The notes: generated from the sequence alone by a model not told the origin. A DNA stretch of 64,000 nt from Tepidanaerobacteraceae bacterium (GCA_024655905.1 JANLFP010000003.1:248001-312000), one strand, 5' to 3'. Positions 35,992 through 44,345 are shown, counted from the first letter of the stretch. Numbers and translations are program-made.

Positions 35992-37698
35992 ATGAAAGAT
36001 ATTAAGGCAAGGACGCAGCAGATGCTGAAAGCAAAAACCGTGGAAGCCATAGAGAGGGCAATCGGGCAAAAGGCCATACCGCTGGAAAAAGTGCCGGATT
36101 TTTACCTGGAAGTGCCCCAGGACCCCGGCCACGGCGATTTTGCTGCCAACGTGGCCATGCTGATGGCGCGGGAAGCCCGTATGGCGCCGAGAAAAATAGG
36201 TGAAATCATTGCGGCGAACATGGATATTTCCGCCGCCCCGCTGGAAAAAGTGGAAGTAGCGGGTCCGGGATTTATCAACTTCCACCTGAAGCCAACGTGG
36301 GCCAATGGCGTTATTCTCGACATATTGAGAGAGGGGTGCGATTTTGGGCGTCAGGAATTCGGAAAAGGCATAAGGGTTCAGGTAGAGTTCGTCAGCGCAA
36401 ATCCAACGGGCCCCATGCATATGGGCAATGCCCGGGGGGCCGCGCTGGGGGATGCCCTCGCGTCCGTTTTGAAAATTTCGGGATACGATGTGACAAAAGA
36501 GTTTTATATAAACGATGCGGGAAATCAGATAGAAAATTTCGGCCTTTCCTTGGAGGCGCGCTATCTTGAGCTGCTGGGCCTGGAAGGCAGCATTCCGGAA
36601 GGAGGCTACCATGGAGAAGATATAAAGGAGCACATGAAGGCCCTCATTGATGAGGAGGGCGATCGCTTTTTGAATATGGACTCCAAAAGCCGCAGGGAAT
36701 ATTTTATAAAGTATGCGCTGGAGAAAAATATTCATCGGATGAAGAAAGACCTGTCAAATTTCGGAGTCGAGTTTGACGTTTGGTTTTCGGAACAAAGCCT
36801 CCACGACGCCGGAAAGGTGAAGGATGTGATAAAGCTTCTTAAAGAGAAAGGCTGCACCTATGAAAAGGACGGCGCCCTGTGGTTCAAAGCTTCGGATTAC
36901 GGAGGCGGGAAGGACGAGGTGCTCATCCGAGCAAACGGTCTTCCCACATATTTCGCTTCCGACATTGCATACCACAAAGACAAGTTCGACCGAGGATTCG
37001 ACAGGGTAATAGACATCTGGGGGGCCGACCATCACGGCCACGTGGCCAGGGTCAAGGGAGCCCTCAAAGCCCTGGGTTACGATCCCGAAAAATTGACGGT
37101 TATACTCATGCAGCTGGTGAGACTTTACAGGAATGGAGAAATCGCCCGCATGTCCAAGCGGACCGGCAGGGCCGTTACCTTGGCGGACATAGTGGAAGAA
37201 GTGGGCAGGGATGCGGCCAGATTCTTCTTCAACATGAGAAGCGCCGATACACACCTGGACTTCGACCTGGACCTTGCCATAAGGAAGTCGGATGAAAATC
37301 CGGTATACTACGTGCAGTACGCTCATGCCCGCATATGCAGCATTTTGAGACAGGCATCGGAACAGGGGGTCGCACTGCCGGATATCGGTGCCGCTTCAGG
37401 CGATTTGATGGATAAATATTTAAATCTGCTCACCGAAAAAAATGAAATCGAACTCATAAAAAAACTGGCGGATTTCCCTGGAGAAGTAAGGCTTTCAGCA
37501 GAAAACCTTTCCCCGTACCGCATAACCAATTACTGCTTGGAGCTTGCATCCGCGTTTCACTCCTTTTACAACAGTTGCCGGGTGCTGACAGGGGATGGGG
37601 AATTAACCGCAGCAAGGCTCATGCTGGTGGAAGCCGTCAGGCAGGTTCTGAAAAACGCCTTTTATATTCTTGGCATCAGCGCGCCCGAGCGCATGTAA
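35992..37698 (+). CDS. argS: Arginyl-tRNA synthetase
   Basis: A 568-residue class I synthetase. The N-terminal arginyl add-on domain is present (about 1-100), the HIGH-type motif is SANPTGPMHMGNARG near 133, and the KMSKS-type motif is ARMSKRTGRAVTL near 385. The DALR anticodon domain ends the protein. AGGAGG lies just ahead of ATG 35992; the frame extends upstream without need. Separate promoter, and a sigma-54 activator gene follows about 120 bases later. Confidence 0.96.
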   Translation: MKDIKARTQQMLKAKTVEAIERAIGQKAIPLEKVPDFYLEVPQDPGHGDFAANVAMLMAREARMAPRKIGEIIAANMDISAAPLEKVEVAGPGFINFHLKPTWANGVILDILREGCDFGRQEFGKGIRVQVEFVSANPTGPMHMGNARGAALGDALASVLKISGYDVTKEFYINDAGNQIENFGLSLEARYLELLGLEGSIPEGGYHGEDIKEHMKALIDEEGDRFLNMDSKSRREYFIKYALEKNIHRMKKDLSNFGVEFDVWFSEQSLHDAGKVKDVIKLLKEKGCTYEKDGALWFKASDYGGGKDEVLIRANGLPTYFASDIAYHKDKFDRGFDRVIDIWGADHHGHVARVKGALKALGYDPEKLTVILMQLVRLYRNGEIARMSKRTGRAVTLADIVEEVGRDAARFFFNMRSADTHLDFDLDLAIRKSDENPVYYVQYAHARICSILRQASEQGVALPDIGAASGDLMDKYLNLLTEKNEIELIKKLADFPGEVRLSAENLSPYRITNYCLELASAFHSFYNSCRVLTGDGELTAARLMLVEAVRQVLKNAFYILGISAPERM

Positions 37699-37818
37699 AG
37701 CTAAAAGGCGGAAGACAAGCACATGACAGAGTCCGAAGGCCGGGCCTCAGATTAAGTTGGATTTTTGCCGCCGCATATCATTCCTGGCCTCCGGCATCTG
37801 CTCAAGGAGGAGCGGGAA

Positions 37819-39237
37819 ATGAAGCAGCTTGCCGCTATGAAGGCACAGCTCGAACTTCTTCTGTCCCATGTGGGGGAAGGCATCCACATGGTGGACGGGA
37901 AGGGCATTTCCATTTATTACAATAATGCCGCGTCAAATATTGAAGGTCTGTCACCGGAAGAAGTGGTGGGAAGACACATACTGGAAGTTTTCCCCTCGCT
38001 TTCCGAACAGGACAGCACACTGCTCACGGTCCTCAGGACGGGGGCGCCCATATACGAAAGGCAACAGACATTTACCAATTACAAAGGCAAAAAAATAACC
38101 ACCATCAATACCACCATACCCGTAGAAGTGGGCGGGAGAATAATTGGAGCCATGGAGATATCCCGGGACGTGACAACGGTAAAGGATATGACCGAGAGGA
38201 TTTCTGACCTTCAGGCAATCCTTTATGGGCATGTCCCGAAGGCAGGCGGGAAAAAAACCGGCGCCGCCCGCTTCACATTCAGCGACATCATAGGGGAAAG
38301 CCGATGCATTAGAGATTTGAAGAACCTTGCCCGCCGCGCGGCGTCCAGCTCCTCTCCCGTGCTGGTATGGGGGGAAACCGGCACCGGAAAGGAACTCATC
38401 GTCCAGGCTATACACAACGAAAGCCCCCGCAAAATCTCTCCATTTATTGCCCAGAACTGCGCCGCCCTTCCTGCAGCTCTGCTGGAAGGCATACTTTTCG
38501 GCACCATTCGGGGAGGCTTCACGGGAGCCGAAGACAGACCCGGCCTTTTTGAGCTGGCCGACGGCGGCACAATTTTTCTGGATGAGATAAACTCAATGCC
38601 CGTGGAACTGCAGGCAAAACTATTGAGAGTGCTTCAGGAGGGAGCGGTGCGCCGCATAGGCGATACCCGCATGCGAAGTGTTGACGCCAGGGTGATAACA
38701 GCCTGCAGCGAAAACCCCATGGACGCATTGGAGAAGCGGCAGCTTCGGGAGGACCTTTTTTACAGGATAAACGTTGTGAGCCTTGAAATACCGCCGCTTC
38801 GGGAGCGCAGGGAAGATATCCCCCCTCTTGTGGAACATTTTATAAATCGATACTCTGAAAAAGCATACCGCAGGGTGAAAGTATCGGAAGAAGTTATGGA
38901 CATATTCATGAAATACCCGTGGCCCGGCAATGTGCGCGAACTGGAACACGCCATAGAAGGGGCAGTGATAATGATGGAGGGCGACGTCATAAAGCCCGTT
39001 CATCTTCCCATTCAGATAAGGGCCTATTTTTCTCATTCGCAGGGCAATGCTTGGAATCATGACAATCTGAACCTCAACGACGCCCTGGATAAGCTGGAAA
39101 TGGACCTCATAAGGAAAGCGCTGAAAAAATCTAAGGGCAACGTGTCCATGGCTGCCAGGATTCTCGGCATACCCCGGCAGACCCTCCAGTATAAGCTCAG
39201 AAACAAAGGGATTGATTCGGTTTATGCAGGGGATTAA
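37819..39237 (+). CDS. Sigma-54-dependent transcriptional activator (PAS-AAA-Fis, RocR-like)
   Basis: About 472 residues. A PAS sensor domain covers about 15-115 (LLLSHVGEGIHMVDGKGIS). The AAA+ domain (about 150-390) has Walker A GETGTGKE near 184, the sigma-54 contact loop as GGFTGA (canonical GAFTGA, with the RocR-like change) near 232, and Walker B GGTIFLDEIN. A Fis-type helix-turn-helix is at the C-terminus (KGNVSMAARILGIPRQTLQ). The regulator would activate a sigma-54 promoter when its PAS ligand is present; the target is not identifiable here. AAGGAGGAG precedes ATG 37819, which is preferred over an in-frame TTG at 37765. Confidence 0.9.
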   Translation: MKQLAAMKAQLELLLSHVGEGIHMVDGKGISIYYNNAASNIEGLSPEEVVGRHILEVFPSLSEQDSTLLTVLRTGAPIYERQQTFTNYKGKKITTINTTIPVEVGGRIIGAMEISRDVTTVKDMTERISDLQAILYGHVPKAGGKKTGAARFTFSDIIGESRCIRDLKNLARRAASSSSPVLVWGETGTGKELIVQAIHNESPRKISPFIAQNCAALPAALLEGILFGTIRGGFTGAEDRPGLFELADGGTIFLDEINSMPVELQAKLLRVLQEGAVRRIGDTRMRSVDARVITACSENPMDALEKRQLREDLFYRINVVSLEIPPLRERREDIPPLVEHFINRYSEKAYRRVKVSEEVMDIFMKYPWPGNVRELEHAIEGAVIMMEGDVIKPVHLPIQIRAYFSHSQGNAWNHDNLNLNDALDKLEMDLIRKALKKSKGNVSMAARILGIPRQTLQYKLRNKGIDSVYAGD

Positions 39238-39408
39238 CTTAAAAACAAATGGTTAAAATATTAAAGTCAAGCAGGAATTTCACTATTTTCCAAGAATATA
39301 TATAAGGTTAGAATATTTTTTTCTGACGCAGGCTGAATACTTAAGAGAAAGAAAATTGAAAGACAGAGCGCAAAACATAATCCTTTGAAAGAAAGGGAGG
39401 TCATTGTT

Positions 39409-40047
39409 GTGAAAATCCGGTGGCTGGGTCATGCCAGCTTTCTTCTGGAATCGCAGAGCGGAACCAGGATAGTCACCGACCCCTTCGACGGCAGCGTCGG
39501 CTACAGGATACCGAAGATTGAAGCGGATATAGTGACAGTAAGTCACGATCATTACGACCACAACTATGTTGAAGGGGTGCAGGGTGACCCGGAAGTAGTG
39601 AAAACTGCAGGAGAGTTCAACATAAGCGGAGTGGGCATAAAAAGCATTCCCGCCTTCCATGACGAGGTGAAAGGCGCCAAAAGGGGTCCCAACCTTATTT
39701 TCGTTTTTGAAATCGACGGGCTGAGAATCTGCCATGTGGGTGATTTGGGGCACCTGCTGTCGAAAGCCCAGGAGGAGCAAATAGGAAGGCCGGATGTGCT
39801 GCTGATCCCGGTGGGCGGCACATTTACCCTGGATGCGGAAGGAGCCGCTGAAATGGTAAATCAGCTGTCTCCCAGAATGGTAATCCCCATGCACTTTAAA
39901 ACCCCCGCCGTCAGCATGCCCATCGATTCGGTGGATAATTTCCTGGAAAAAGTGGGCGGAGGGGAGCGCATGGAATCCACCACAATAGAAGTAACCCCGG
40001 AAACCCTGGGCGAAAAGATGCGGGTTGTGGTACTGAACTACGAATAA
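39409..40047 (+). CDS. Metallo-beta-lactamase-fold hydrolase (UPF0173)
   Basis: A 212-residue metal-dependent hydrolase of the UPF0173/YtkL type. Metal ligands are visible in SHDHYDHN (HxHxDH) and in HVGDLGH, and the C-terminal HFKTP completes the site. The start is GTG 39409 with GGGAGG 8 bases ahead; the TTG 24 bases upstream lies before that site. The substrate is unknown. Adjacent to the activator above but separated by 171 bases, so probably transcribed apart. A strong terminator follows. Confidence 0.9.
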   Translation: MKIRWLGHASFLLESQSGTRIVTDPFDGSVGYRIPKIEADIVTVSHDHYDHNYVEGVQGDPEVVKTAGEFNISGVGIKSIPAFHDEVKGAKRGPNLIFVFEIDGLRICHVGDLGHLLSKAQEEQIGRPDVLLIPVGGTFTLDAEGAAEMVNQLSPRMVIPMHFKTPAVSMPIDSVDNFLEKVGGGERMESTTIEVTPETLGEKMRVVVLNYE

Positions 40048-40103
40048 AACACCTGCCCGAGATTTGCCTTATCATCGCCGAAAATAGAAGACATGTAGCC
40101 CGT

Positions 40104-40139
40104 AAAACAGCGGTTATGCGCCGCTGTTTTCATTTTTTT
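40104..40139 (+). terminator. Terminator after the UPF0173 gene
   Basis: Perfect ten-base arms AAAACAGCGG/CCGCTGTTTT, a seven-base loop, and a run of seven T's after CA. Confidence 0.92.
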
Positions 40140-40265
40140 GAGCGGAAAAAGTTTTTTTGAGTGGAAAAATTTTTTTGGGCAAAAGTTTTAAGATAGTGGA
40201 ACAAAAGAAGGAAAATCAAAAAGTGTGTCGAATATTATATCTAAAATCGAATAATTAAAATCAAA

Positions 40266-40350
40266 CGATAAAGGCAAACCCACCGAAAGGCGGGGGCGCA
40301 AAGCTGCGGGCCTAAAGTCGATAAGACTATGGCAGCCGGGTTGCCGAATC
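40266..40350 (+). promoter_or_regulatory. Cyclic-di-GMP class I riboswitch, copy 1
   Basis: The GEMM-I aptamer: GGCAAACC, a GAAA tetraloop (CACCGAAAGGCGG), GGGGCGCAAAGC, then CGGGCCTAAAG, and the second-arm ATGGCAGCCGGGTTGCC. The tetraloop-receptor contact and the G of the ligand pocket are in place. It is followed 30 bases later by a terminator, so it probably controls transcript elongation. Confidence 0.93.
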
Positions 40351-40379
40351 TTTATGTTTTATGCTTATGAATTGGACAG

Positions 40380-40421
40380 GCCCCTCCGGCAGCATCGGCA
40401 GGGGCTTATTTAATTGCTTTT
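40380..40421 (+). terminator. Terminator between the two class I riboswitches
   Basis: Arms GCCCCT/AGGGGC with an inner CCG/CGG pair and a T-rich tail (TTATTTAATTGCTTTT). The loop-side CGGCAG can pair with TTGCCG at the end of the first aptamer, a possible antiterminator, so ligand binding may favour termination (inference). Confidence 0.7.
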
Positions 40422-40453
40422 AGAATTGTTTTTTGCGGTTGATGTCTTCCTTT

Positions 40454-40536
40454 CGATAAAGGCAAACCCGCCGAAAGGCGGGGGCGCAAAGCCACGGGTC
40501 TAAAGCAGGATGCAATGACGGCCGGGCTGCCGAAAA
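40454..40536 (+). promoter_or_regulatory. Cyclic-di-GMP class I riboswitch, copy 2
   Basis: The same GEMM-I aptamer signature as copy 1: GGCAAACC, CGCCGAAAGGCGG, GGGGCGCAAAGC, and ATGACGGCCGGGCTGCC. It ends only about 15 bases before the ATG at 40552. The GGGGG binding site directly follows the aptamer, so this copy could act on translation rather than termination. Confidence 0.93.
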
Positions 40537-40551
40537 AGGGGGTCTTAAAAA

Positions 40552-41391
40552 ATGAAAAAGAGCCCGAAAGGGATTTTCCCCGTGCTGCTCGCTTGTTTGA
40601 TTTTTCTCAACCAGAGCACAGCTTTTGCCGCCGGCAGCGAATACATAGAAAAAAACGGCGTTGCCCTTCTTAAGCCGCCATCGGAGGTTTGCGGCAAGGT
40701 GCGCATCGCCGGGAGCACCTCGAAGGCAAAGATAAAACTCATGGTAAATAAAGGGGACAGCCGTACATGGTACGATGTTTCCCTGAACAACGGTGAATTT
40801 GACACCGAGCTTTGGCTGGTGCAGGGAGAAGGGCGCTATACCGTGTCTGTAATGGTGCATGAATACGACAGGAAATACAGCTACGGTCCCACAGTAACCG
40901 TAAACAATACTGAAGAAGTGGACAGGTTCTCGGTGCCCACAAAGGAAGTGGAAAGCGATGCTCCAGAAATCGTCGCGCTGGCGGGAAAGCTCGCACAAGA
41001 CAAAAAGACCGACATGGAAAAAATGAGGGCAATCTATGACTGGATCGTGAAAAACATCGATTATGATTATGAAAAATACGCAAAGCACCGCAGCGGAGAT
41101 TATGACAATACTTACGGTGCATTGAACACCCTCAGGACAAAAAAGGGCGTGTGTTATGACTATGCGGCTCTGGCGGCGGCTTTGGGCAGAGCCGCCGGGG
41201 TCAGGGTAAAGCTGGTGAAAGGGGAAGGCAAAATGGGCACATTTGAAGGCCTTCATGCATGGAACGAATTCTACAGCTCCGAAGAACAAAGGTGGGTCTG
41301 CATGGATGCGACCTTCGGAGCTATAGGGCAGGAAGCGTACTTCGACAACAAAGACTTCGAGGATACCCACAAAAAGATTGATGAATATTGA
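40552..41391 (+). CDS. Exported transglutaminase-like protein
   Basis: A 279-residue protein with a Sec signal peptide (residues 1-28, ending TAFAAG). The N-terminal part (about 30-125) is a beta-sandwich-like segment. A transglutaminase/protease-like domain follows with the Cys-His-Asp triad: KKGVCYDYAALAAALGRAAG (Cys), GLHAWNEF (His), and RWVCMDATFG (Asp). Bacterial members cleave or cross-link wall peptides or surface proteins; which applies here is unknown. It is the gene directly controlled by the tandem class I c-di-GMP riboswitches. A small stretch after the stop leads to the sigma-A promoter of the next unit. Confidence 0.88.
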   Translation: MKKSPKGIFPVLLACLIFLNQSTAFAAGSEYIEKNGVALLKPPSEVCGKVRIAGSTSKAKIKLMVNKGDSRTWYDVSLNNGEFDTELWLVQGEGRYTVSVMVHEYDRKYSYGPTVTVNNTEEVDRFSVPTKEVESDAPEIVALAGKLAQDKKTDMEKMRAIYDWIVKNIDYDYEKYAKHRSGDYDNTYGALNTLRTKKGVCYDYAALAAALGRAAGVRVKLVKGEGKMGTFEGLHAWNEFYSSEEQRWVCMDATFGAIGQEAYFDNKDFEDTHKKIDEY

Positions 41392-41421
41392 AAAGTTTAA
41401 CAAAATTTGCGACAAAATACG

Positions 41422-41450
41422 TTGACAGCCAGCAAAACGTATGCTATAAT
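41422..41450 (+). promoter_or_regulatory. Consensus sigma-A promoter of the sipW operon
   Basis: Exact TTGACA, a 17-base spacer and exact TATAAT, an unusually strong promoter. Transcription would start about 15 bases before the first class II riboswitch, so control must occur after initiation. Confidence 0.92.
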
Positions 41451-41475
41451 CTTACTCACAAGAGAAATATTTACA

Positions 41476-41550
41476 TTTGGGTGACGATGCGGTATGTTCT
41501 TAAAGATGGGCACCTGGAACATACTGAGTCAGTGGTGCAACCGACCCAAT
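41476..41550 (+). promoter_or_regulatory. Cyclic-di-GMP class II riboswitch, copy 1
   Basis: It contains the class II signatures GGGCACCTGG and GTCAGTGGTGCAACCGACC. The GCACC/GGTGC pseudoknot pairs across the P2 stem (TATGTTC/GAACATA). P1 is TTGGGT (41477-41482) with ACCCAA (41544-41549). The right P1 strand is also the left arm of the terminator that follows, so ligand binding should prevent termination (an ON switch). The assignment is from memory of the Clostridium acetobutylicum aptamer. Confidence 0.9.
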
Positions 41551-41585
41551 CTATTTCCGAAGATAGATTGGGTTAAATTATTTTT
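41544..41585 (+). terminator. Riboswitch-controlled terminator, copy 1
   Basis: Perfect eleven-base arms ACCCAATCTAT/ATAGATTGGGT (41544-41554 and 41563-41573), then AAATTATTTTT. It shares bases with P1 of the riboswitch, so the two structures exclude one another. Confidence 0.88.
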
Positions 41586-41683
41586 CGAAGAAAAAATTTT
41601 ATGTTGCCGCCTGTTCCGAATTTTTTTTTCAAAAATAGCATAGTATTGAAAAGTGATGAATATGATATCGATATAATGGTTTT

Positions 41684-41758
41684 CGAGGGAGATAATGACG
41701 CTTGTTCCGTATTTGGGGCACCTGGGGGCAAGCCGAGTCAGTGGTGCAACCGACCCTA
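41684..41758 (+). promoter_or_regulatory. Cyclic-di-GMP class II riboswitch, copy 2
   Basis: The same signatures as copy 1: GGGGCACCTGG and GTCAGTGGTGCAACCGACC. Here P2 is GCTTG/CAAGC, different in sequence from copy 1 but again complementary, which supports the fold by covariation. It is followed by its own terminator. Confidence 0.9.
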
Positions 41759-41781
41759 TCTTTTCTAAGATGGGGTTTTTT
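41753..41781 (+). terminator. Riboswitch-controlled terminator, copy 2
   Basis: Arms ACCCTATCTT/AAGATGGGGT (one T-G pair) with loop TTCT and a T-run. The left arm overlaps the aptamer's right P1 strand. Confidence 0.86.
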
Positions 41782-41882
41782 ATTGGACATAAGATTTTTA
41801 TATGATCTACAAATAATTTTTGGATTTATTGGATATATATACTTAAGAATCAAAAATCAGGGAAAAAATTAAGGAGGGTCCG

Positions 41883-42476
41883 ATGAAGACCGCATTAAAA
41901 TGGTTAAACAGCATATTGACGGTTGTGCTTCTGCTAATGGTCGCATGCTCCTTTTTTCTGATATACCAGTCCAGGATGGAACCCAACAGGGCGGCTTCCA
42001 TCATGGGCTATAAACCCCTCACGGTGCTTTCCGGCAGCATGAGCCCCTTCCTGGAGCCCGGTGACATGATAGTGGTTCACCGGGTAGATCCGGCAAGCAT
42101 AAAGGTGGGCGATGTTATAACGTTCCGTGTGGATGACCGGACCCTGGTCACCCATCGCGTGGCGGAAGTCATACCGCAGGACGGGCGCATGGCTTTCAGG
42201 ACGAAAGGTGACGCCAACAACACCGAAGATATAGATTTGGTGACCCAGGACAGGGTTGTGGGCTCCATGGCATTCAAAATACCTTATGCGGGGTACATAG
42301 GCAGGTTTGCCAGAACGCCAAAAGGATTCGTGGCGATGATAGTTTTCCCCGGAGTGCTGCTAATCGCCGGAGAGATAAAAAACATACTGAACGAGCTGTC
42401 GAAAGAACAAAAACAAAGAAAGGCCCATGACTCAGACCCGGAGCAGGACTCCTCGGGAGATGACATGAAAGCATAG
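41883..42476 (+). CDS. sipW: Signal peptidase I, SipW (ER) type
   Basis: A 197-residue type I signal peptidase of the SipW/archaeal class. The catalytic serine is in TVLSGSMSPFLEPGDMIVV and a histidine replaces the usual lysine (TLVTHRVAEV). Hydrophobic segments at both ends anchor it (ILTVVLLLMVACSFFLIY; GFVAMIVFPGVLLIAG). SipW enzymes process biofilm proteins of the TasA family, two of which follow directly. AAGGAGG precedes the ATG. It is the first gene under the tandem class II riboswitches. Confidence 0.95.
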   Translation: MKTALKWLNSILTVVLLLMVACSFFLIYQSRMEPNRAASIMGYKPLTVLSGSMSPFLEPGDMIVVHRVDPASIKVGDVITFRVDDRTLVTHRVAEVIPQDGRMAFRTKGDANNTEDIDLVTQDRVVGSMAFKIPYAGYIGRFARTPKGFVAMIVFPGVLLIAGEIKNILNELSKEQKQRKAHDSDPEQDSSGDDMKA

Positions 42477-42553
42477 TTTTTTTTGATAAGGAATTTTCTC
42501 AAAACAAAAAATATTGGGAGGTGGTCGCCAAGATCTCGCGCTTGAATCAAAAT

Positions 42554-42580
42554 GGGTTATCCCGCTGCAATGGATAACCC
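42554..42580 (+). other. Hairpin between sipW and the first TasA-like gene
   Basis: Perfect nine-base arms GGGTTATCC/GGATAACCC without a T-run. It could be a processing or stabilising hairpin that raises the level of the fibre transcript over sipW. The remaining bases to 42685 hold no gene. Confidence 0.6.
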
Positions 42581-42685
42581 GGCAAAAACAATAATCATCC
42601 ACTCTCATTCTACCACAAAACGGGGGATAATAAAATCCCAAAACAAAAACATCACAAAAAAATCAAATTTTAGGAGGAAAATGAC

Positions 42686-43204
42686 ATGAGAAGAAACATC
42701 ATCATCAGTTTGGTGCTCATCGGATTGCTTGCATTTGGAATCGGCTTCGGCACATTTGCATACTTCACCAGCCAGGCGACAAGCCAGAACAATACCTTTA
42801 CTGCCGGCACCCTTACAATCGACAGCCCGGGGCAATTGACAGCAAGCCTAGCTGTAGGAAACATTTATCCAGGCTGGACTACCAGCAAGACCATAACCGT
42901 TCACAACTCGGGTTCCCTCGACTTCAAATACAGAATCAGCGTGCAGCCCCTTGCCGGAAACATGCTCTATGACGGTGCCACGCCCCTTCAGGTCAGCATA
43001 AACGGAGGAGCGTACACCAATATCAATTCCCTGGGATATGTGGAATTGGGCAATATAGCCGCTGGGCAGGACGGCACTTTCACGATAGCGTTCAAGCTGC
43101 CCGAAGCCGCAGACAATTCTTATCAGGGCGCTTCAGGAACATTCACATTCGTGTTTGACGCCACTCAGACGTCAAATCCCGGCTATTCTGAGGCCGGCCA
43201 GTAA
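42686..43204 (+). CDS. TasA/camelysin-family fibre protein
   Basis: A 172-residue secreted protein. The N-terminal signal peptide ends in the SipW-type junction FGTFAYFTSQATSQ, followed by NTFTAGTLTID, which is the hallmark of TasA/CalY proteins. The mature part is a beta-sandwich (VHNSGSLDFKYRISVQPL, FTFVFDAT). In Bacillus, such proteins form surface fibres in the biofilm matrix. The site TAGGAGG lies ahead of the ATG. It is probably the major subunit because it is the shortest and simplest of the cluster. Confidence 0.93.
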   Translation: MRRNIIISLVLIGLLAFGIGFGTFAYFTSQATSQNNTFTAGTLTIDSPGQLTASLAVGNIYPGWTTSKTITVHNSGSLDFKYRISVQPLAGNMLYDGATPLQVSINGGAYTNINSLGYVELGNIAAGQDGTFTIAFKLPEAADNSYQGASGTFTFVFDATQTSNPGYSEAGQ

Positions 43205-43218
43205 ATCCATGAACATGT

Positions 43219-43242
43219 CAGCCGGGCTCCAAAGCCCGGCTG
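43219..43242 (+). terminator. Hairpin between the two TasA-like genes
   Basis: Perfect nine-base arms CAGCCGGGC/GCCCGGCTG with loop TCCAAA and AAATTG after it. It may be a partial terminator or a stabiliser that makes the first subunit more abundant than the second. Confidence 0.6.
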
Positions 43243-43317
43243 AAATTGATGGATTAAGCCATTATTCAAAGCCCGGAATTAATTAAGGGAGCTTTGAAAA
43301 TAAAAGGAGGGCCATTA

Positions 43318-44286
43318 ATGAATAAAAAGCTCATAGTGGGAATACTGGCCGTGACCCTCGTGTGTGCCTTTGCGGGTGCTGGTACCATGGCGTATTTTAC
43401 CAGCCGCGCAACCAGCGAAGCGAACACCTTTGTAGCAGGCACCCTGGTGCTGGGCGGAGTAATAGACGGCTCCGACGTGGCCAATCGCTTTGCCACATTG
43501 AATATGGCAAATCTGAAACCCGGCGACCCCGTTCATCTGGGTTCTACCCTGCTAAAAAATGTGGGAACACTTCCCTTTAAGCTGTACCGCATGACCGCGT
43601 CCAATATAGTTGACGCTTCGGGGTTGGACGGCGTGCTTACGCTTAATGTGACAATAGGCGGGGAGCAGGTGTTTTCCGGGAAATTAAGCCAGCTGGTGCA
43701 GGAAAACGGAGGTTACTTCGATCCCATTTACAACGTCCAGCCCGGTGAGGAAAAGGCCATGGACCTTTATGTCATGATGGATGCCGCAGCCGGCAACGCC
43801 TATCAGGGCAAATCAATGACCTGCGACCTCACCGTATATGCGGCACAGAATGAAATGCCATCAAACGGCGAACCCCAGGGAAGCCAGGTAAATCTTGGCA
43901 CGGCTCCCGGTGGAAGGCCAACCTTCTCCGTAGCGGGCTACAATACCCCGAGCCAGGTGTGTTTTGACTGGAACTGGGACCCGGAAGATGCGGGATACGA
44001 GTATTATAAGCTGGAAATAAAACATGAGACCGGGACTCCGACGACCACTATCGAAGAAGAAAGGATGGTCATAATCATATTGCCGATTACCAGGGAGATC
44101 GTGGTTTCGGGAGACGGCATAGATGGAAACGATGTAAATGTCGACTGGAACGGTGATGTGGTGAAAATTGATAAGTCCGCGTTCCCCAGCGACTGGACCG
44201 GATTTGAGGTAAGACTTTCCGGGAAGCAGCGCTTAACGGGCACGGTAAAATCCATACCCTATCAGTGGTGGTCCCTTAACAGATAA
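43318..44286 (+). CDS. Second TasA/camelysin-like protein with C-terminal extension
   Basis: A 322-residue protein. It has the same N-terminal pattern as the previous gene: a hydrophobic signal ending in GAGTMAYFTSRATSEANTFV, then AGTLVLGGVIDG. A TasA-like beta-sandwich covers about residues 30-190. The additional 130 residues (from QVNLGTAPGGRPTF) form a beta-rich domain I do not recognise, containing DWNWDPEDAGYEYYKLEI and a DGNDVNVDWNGDVV stretch. It may be an accessory or cap subunit. AAGGAGGG lies ahead of ATG 43318; the frame is open upstream but no site supports it. A terminator follows. Confidence 0.9.
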   Translation: MNKKLIVGILAVTLVCAFAGAGTMAYFTSRATSEANTFVAGTLVLGGVIDGSDVANRFATLNMANLKPGDPVHLGSTLLKNVGTLPFKLYRMTASNIVDASGLDGVLTLNVTIGGEQVFSGKLSQLVQENGGYFDPIYNVQPGEEKAMDLYVMMDAAAGNAYQGKSMTCDLTVYAAQNEMPSNGEPQGSQVNLGTAPGGRPTFSVAGYNTPSQVCFDWNWDPEDAGYEYYKLEIKHETGTPTTTIEEERMVIIILPITREIVVSGDGIDGNDVNVDWNGDVVKIDKSAFPSDWTGFEVRLSGKQRLTGTVKSIPYQWWSLNR

Positions 44287-44316
44287 TCCTTCAGATGGCA
44301 AAACCTCTGAAACATT

Positions 44317-44345
44317 CCGCAGCCGGGCATAAAATCCGGCTGCGG
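44317..44345 (+). terminator. Terminator after the second TasA-like gene
   Basis: Perfect ten-base arms CCGCAGCCGG/CCGGCTGCGG, then a T-rich tail. Confidence 0.82.
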
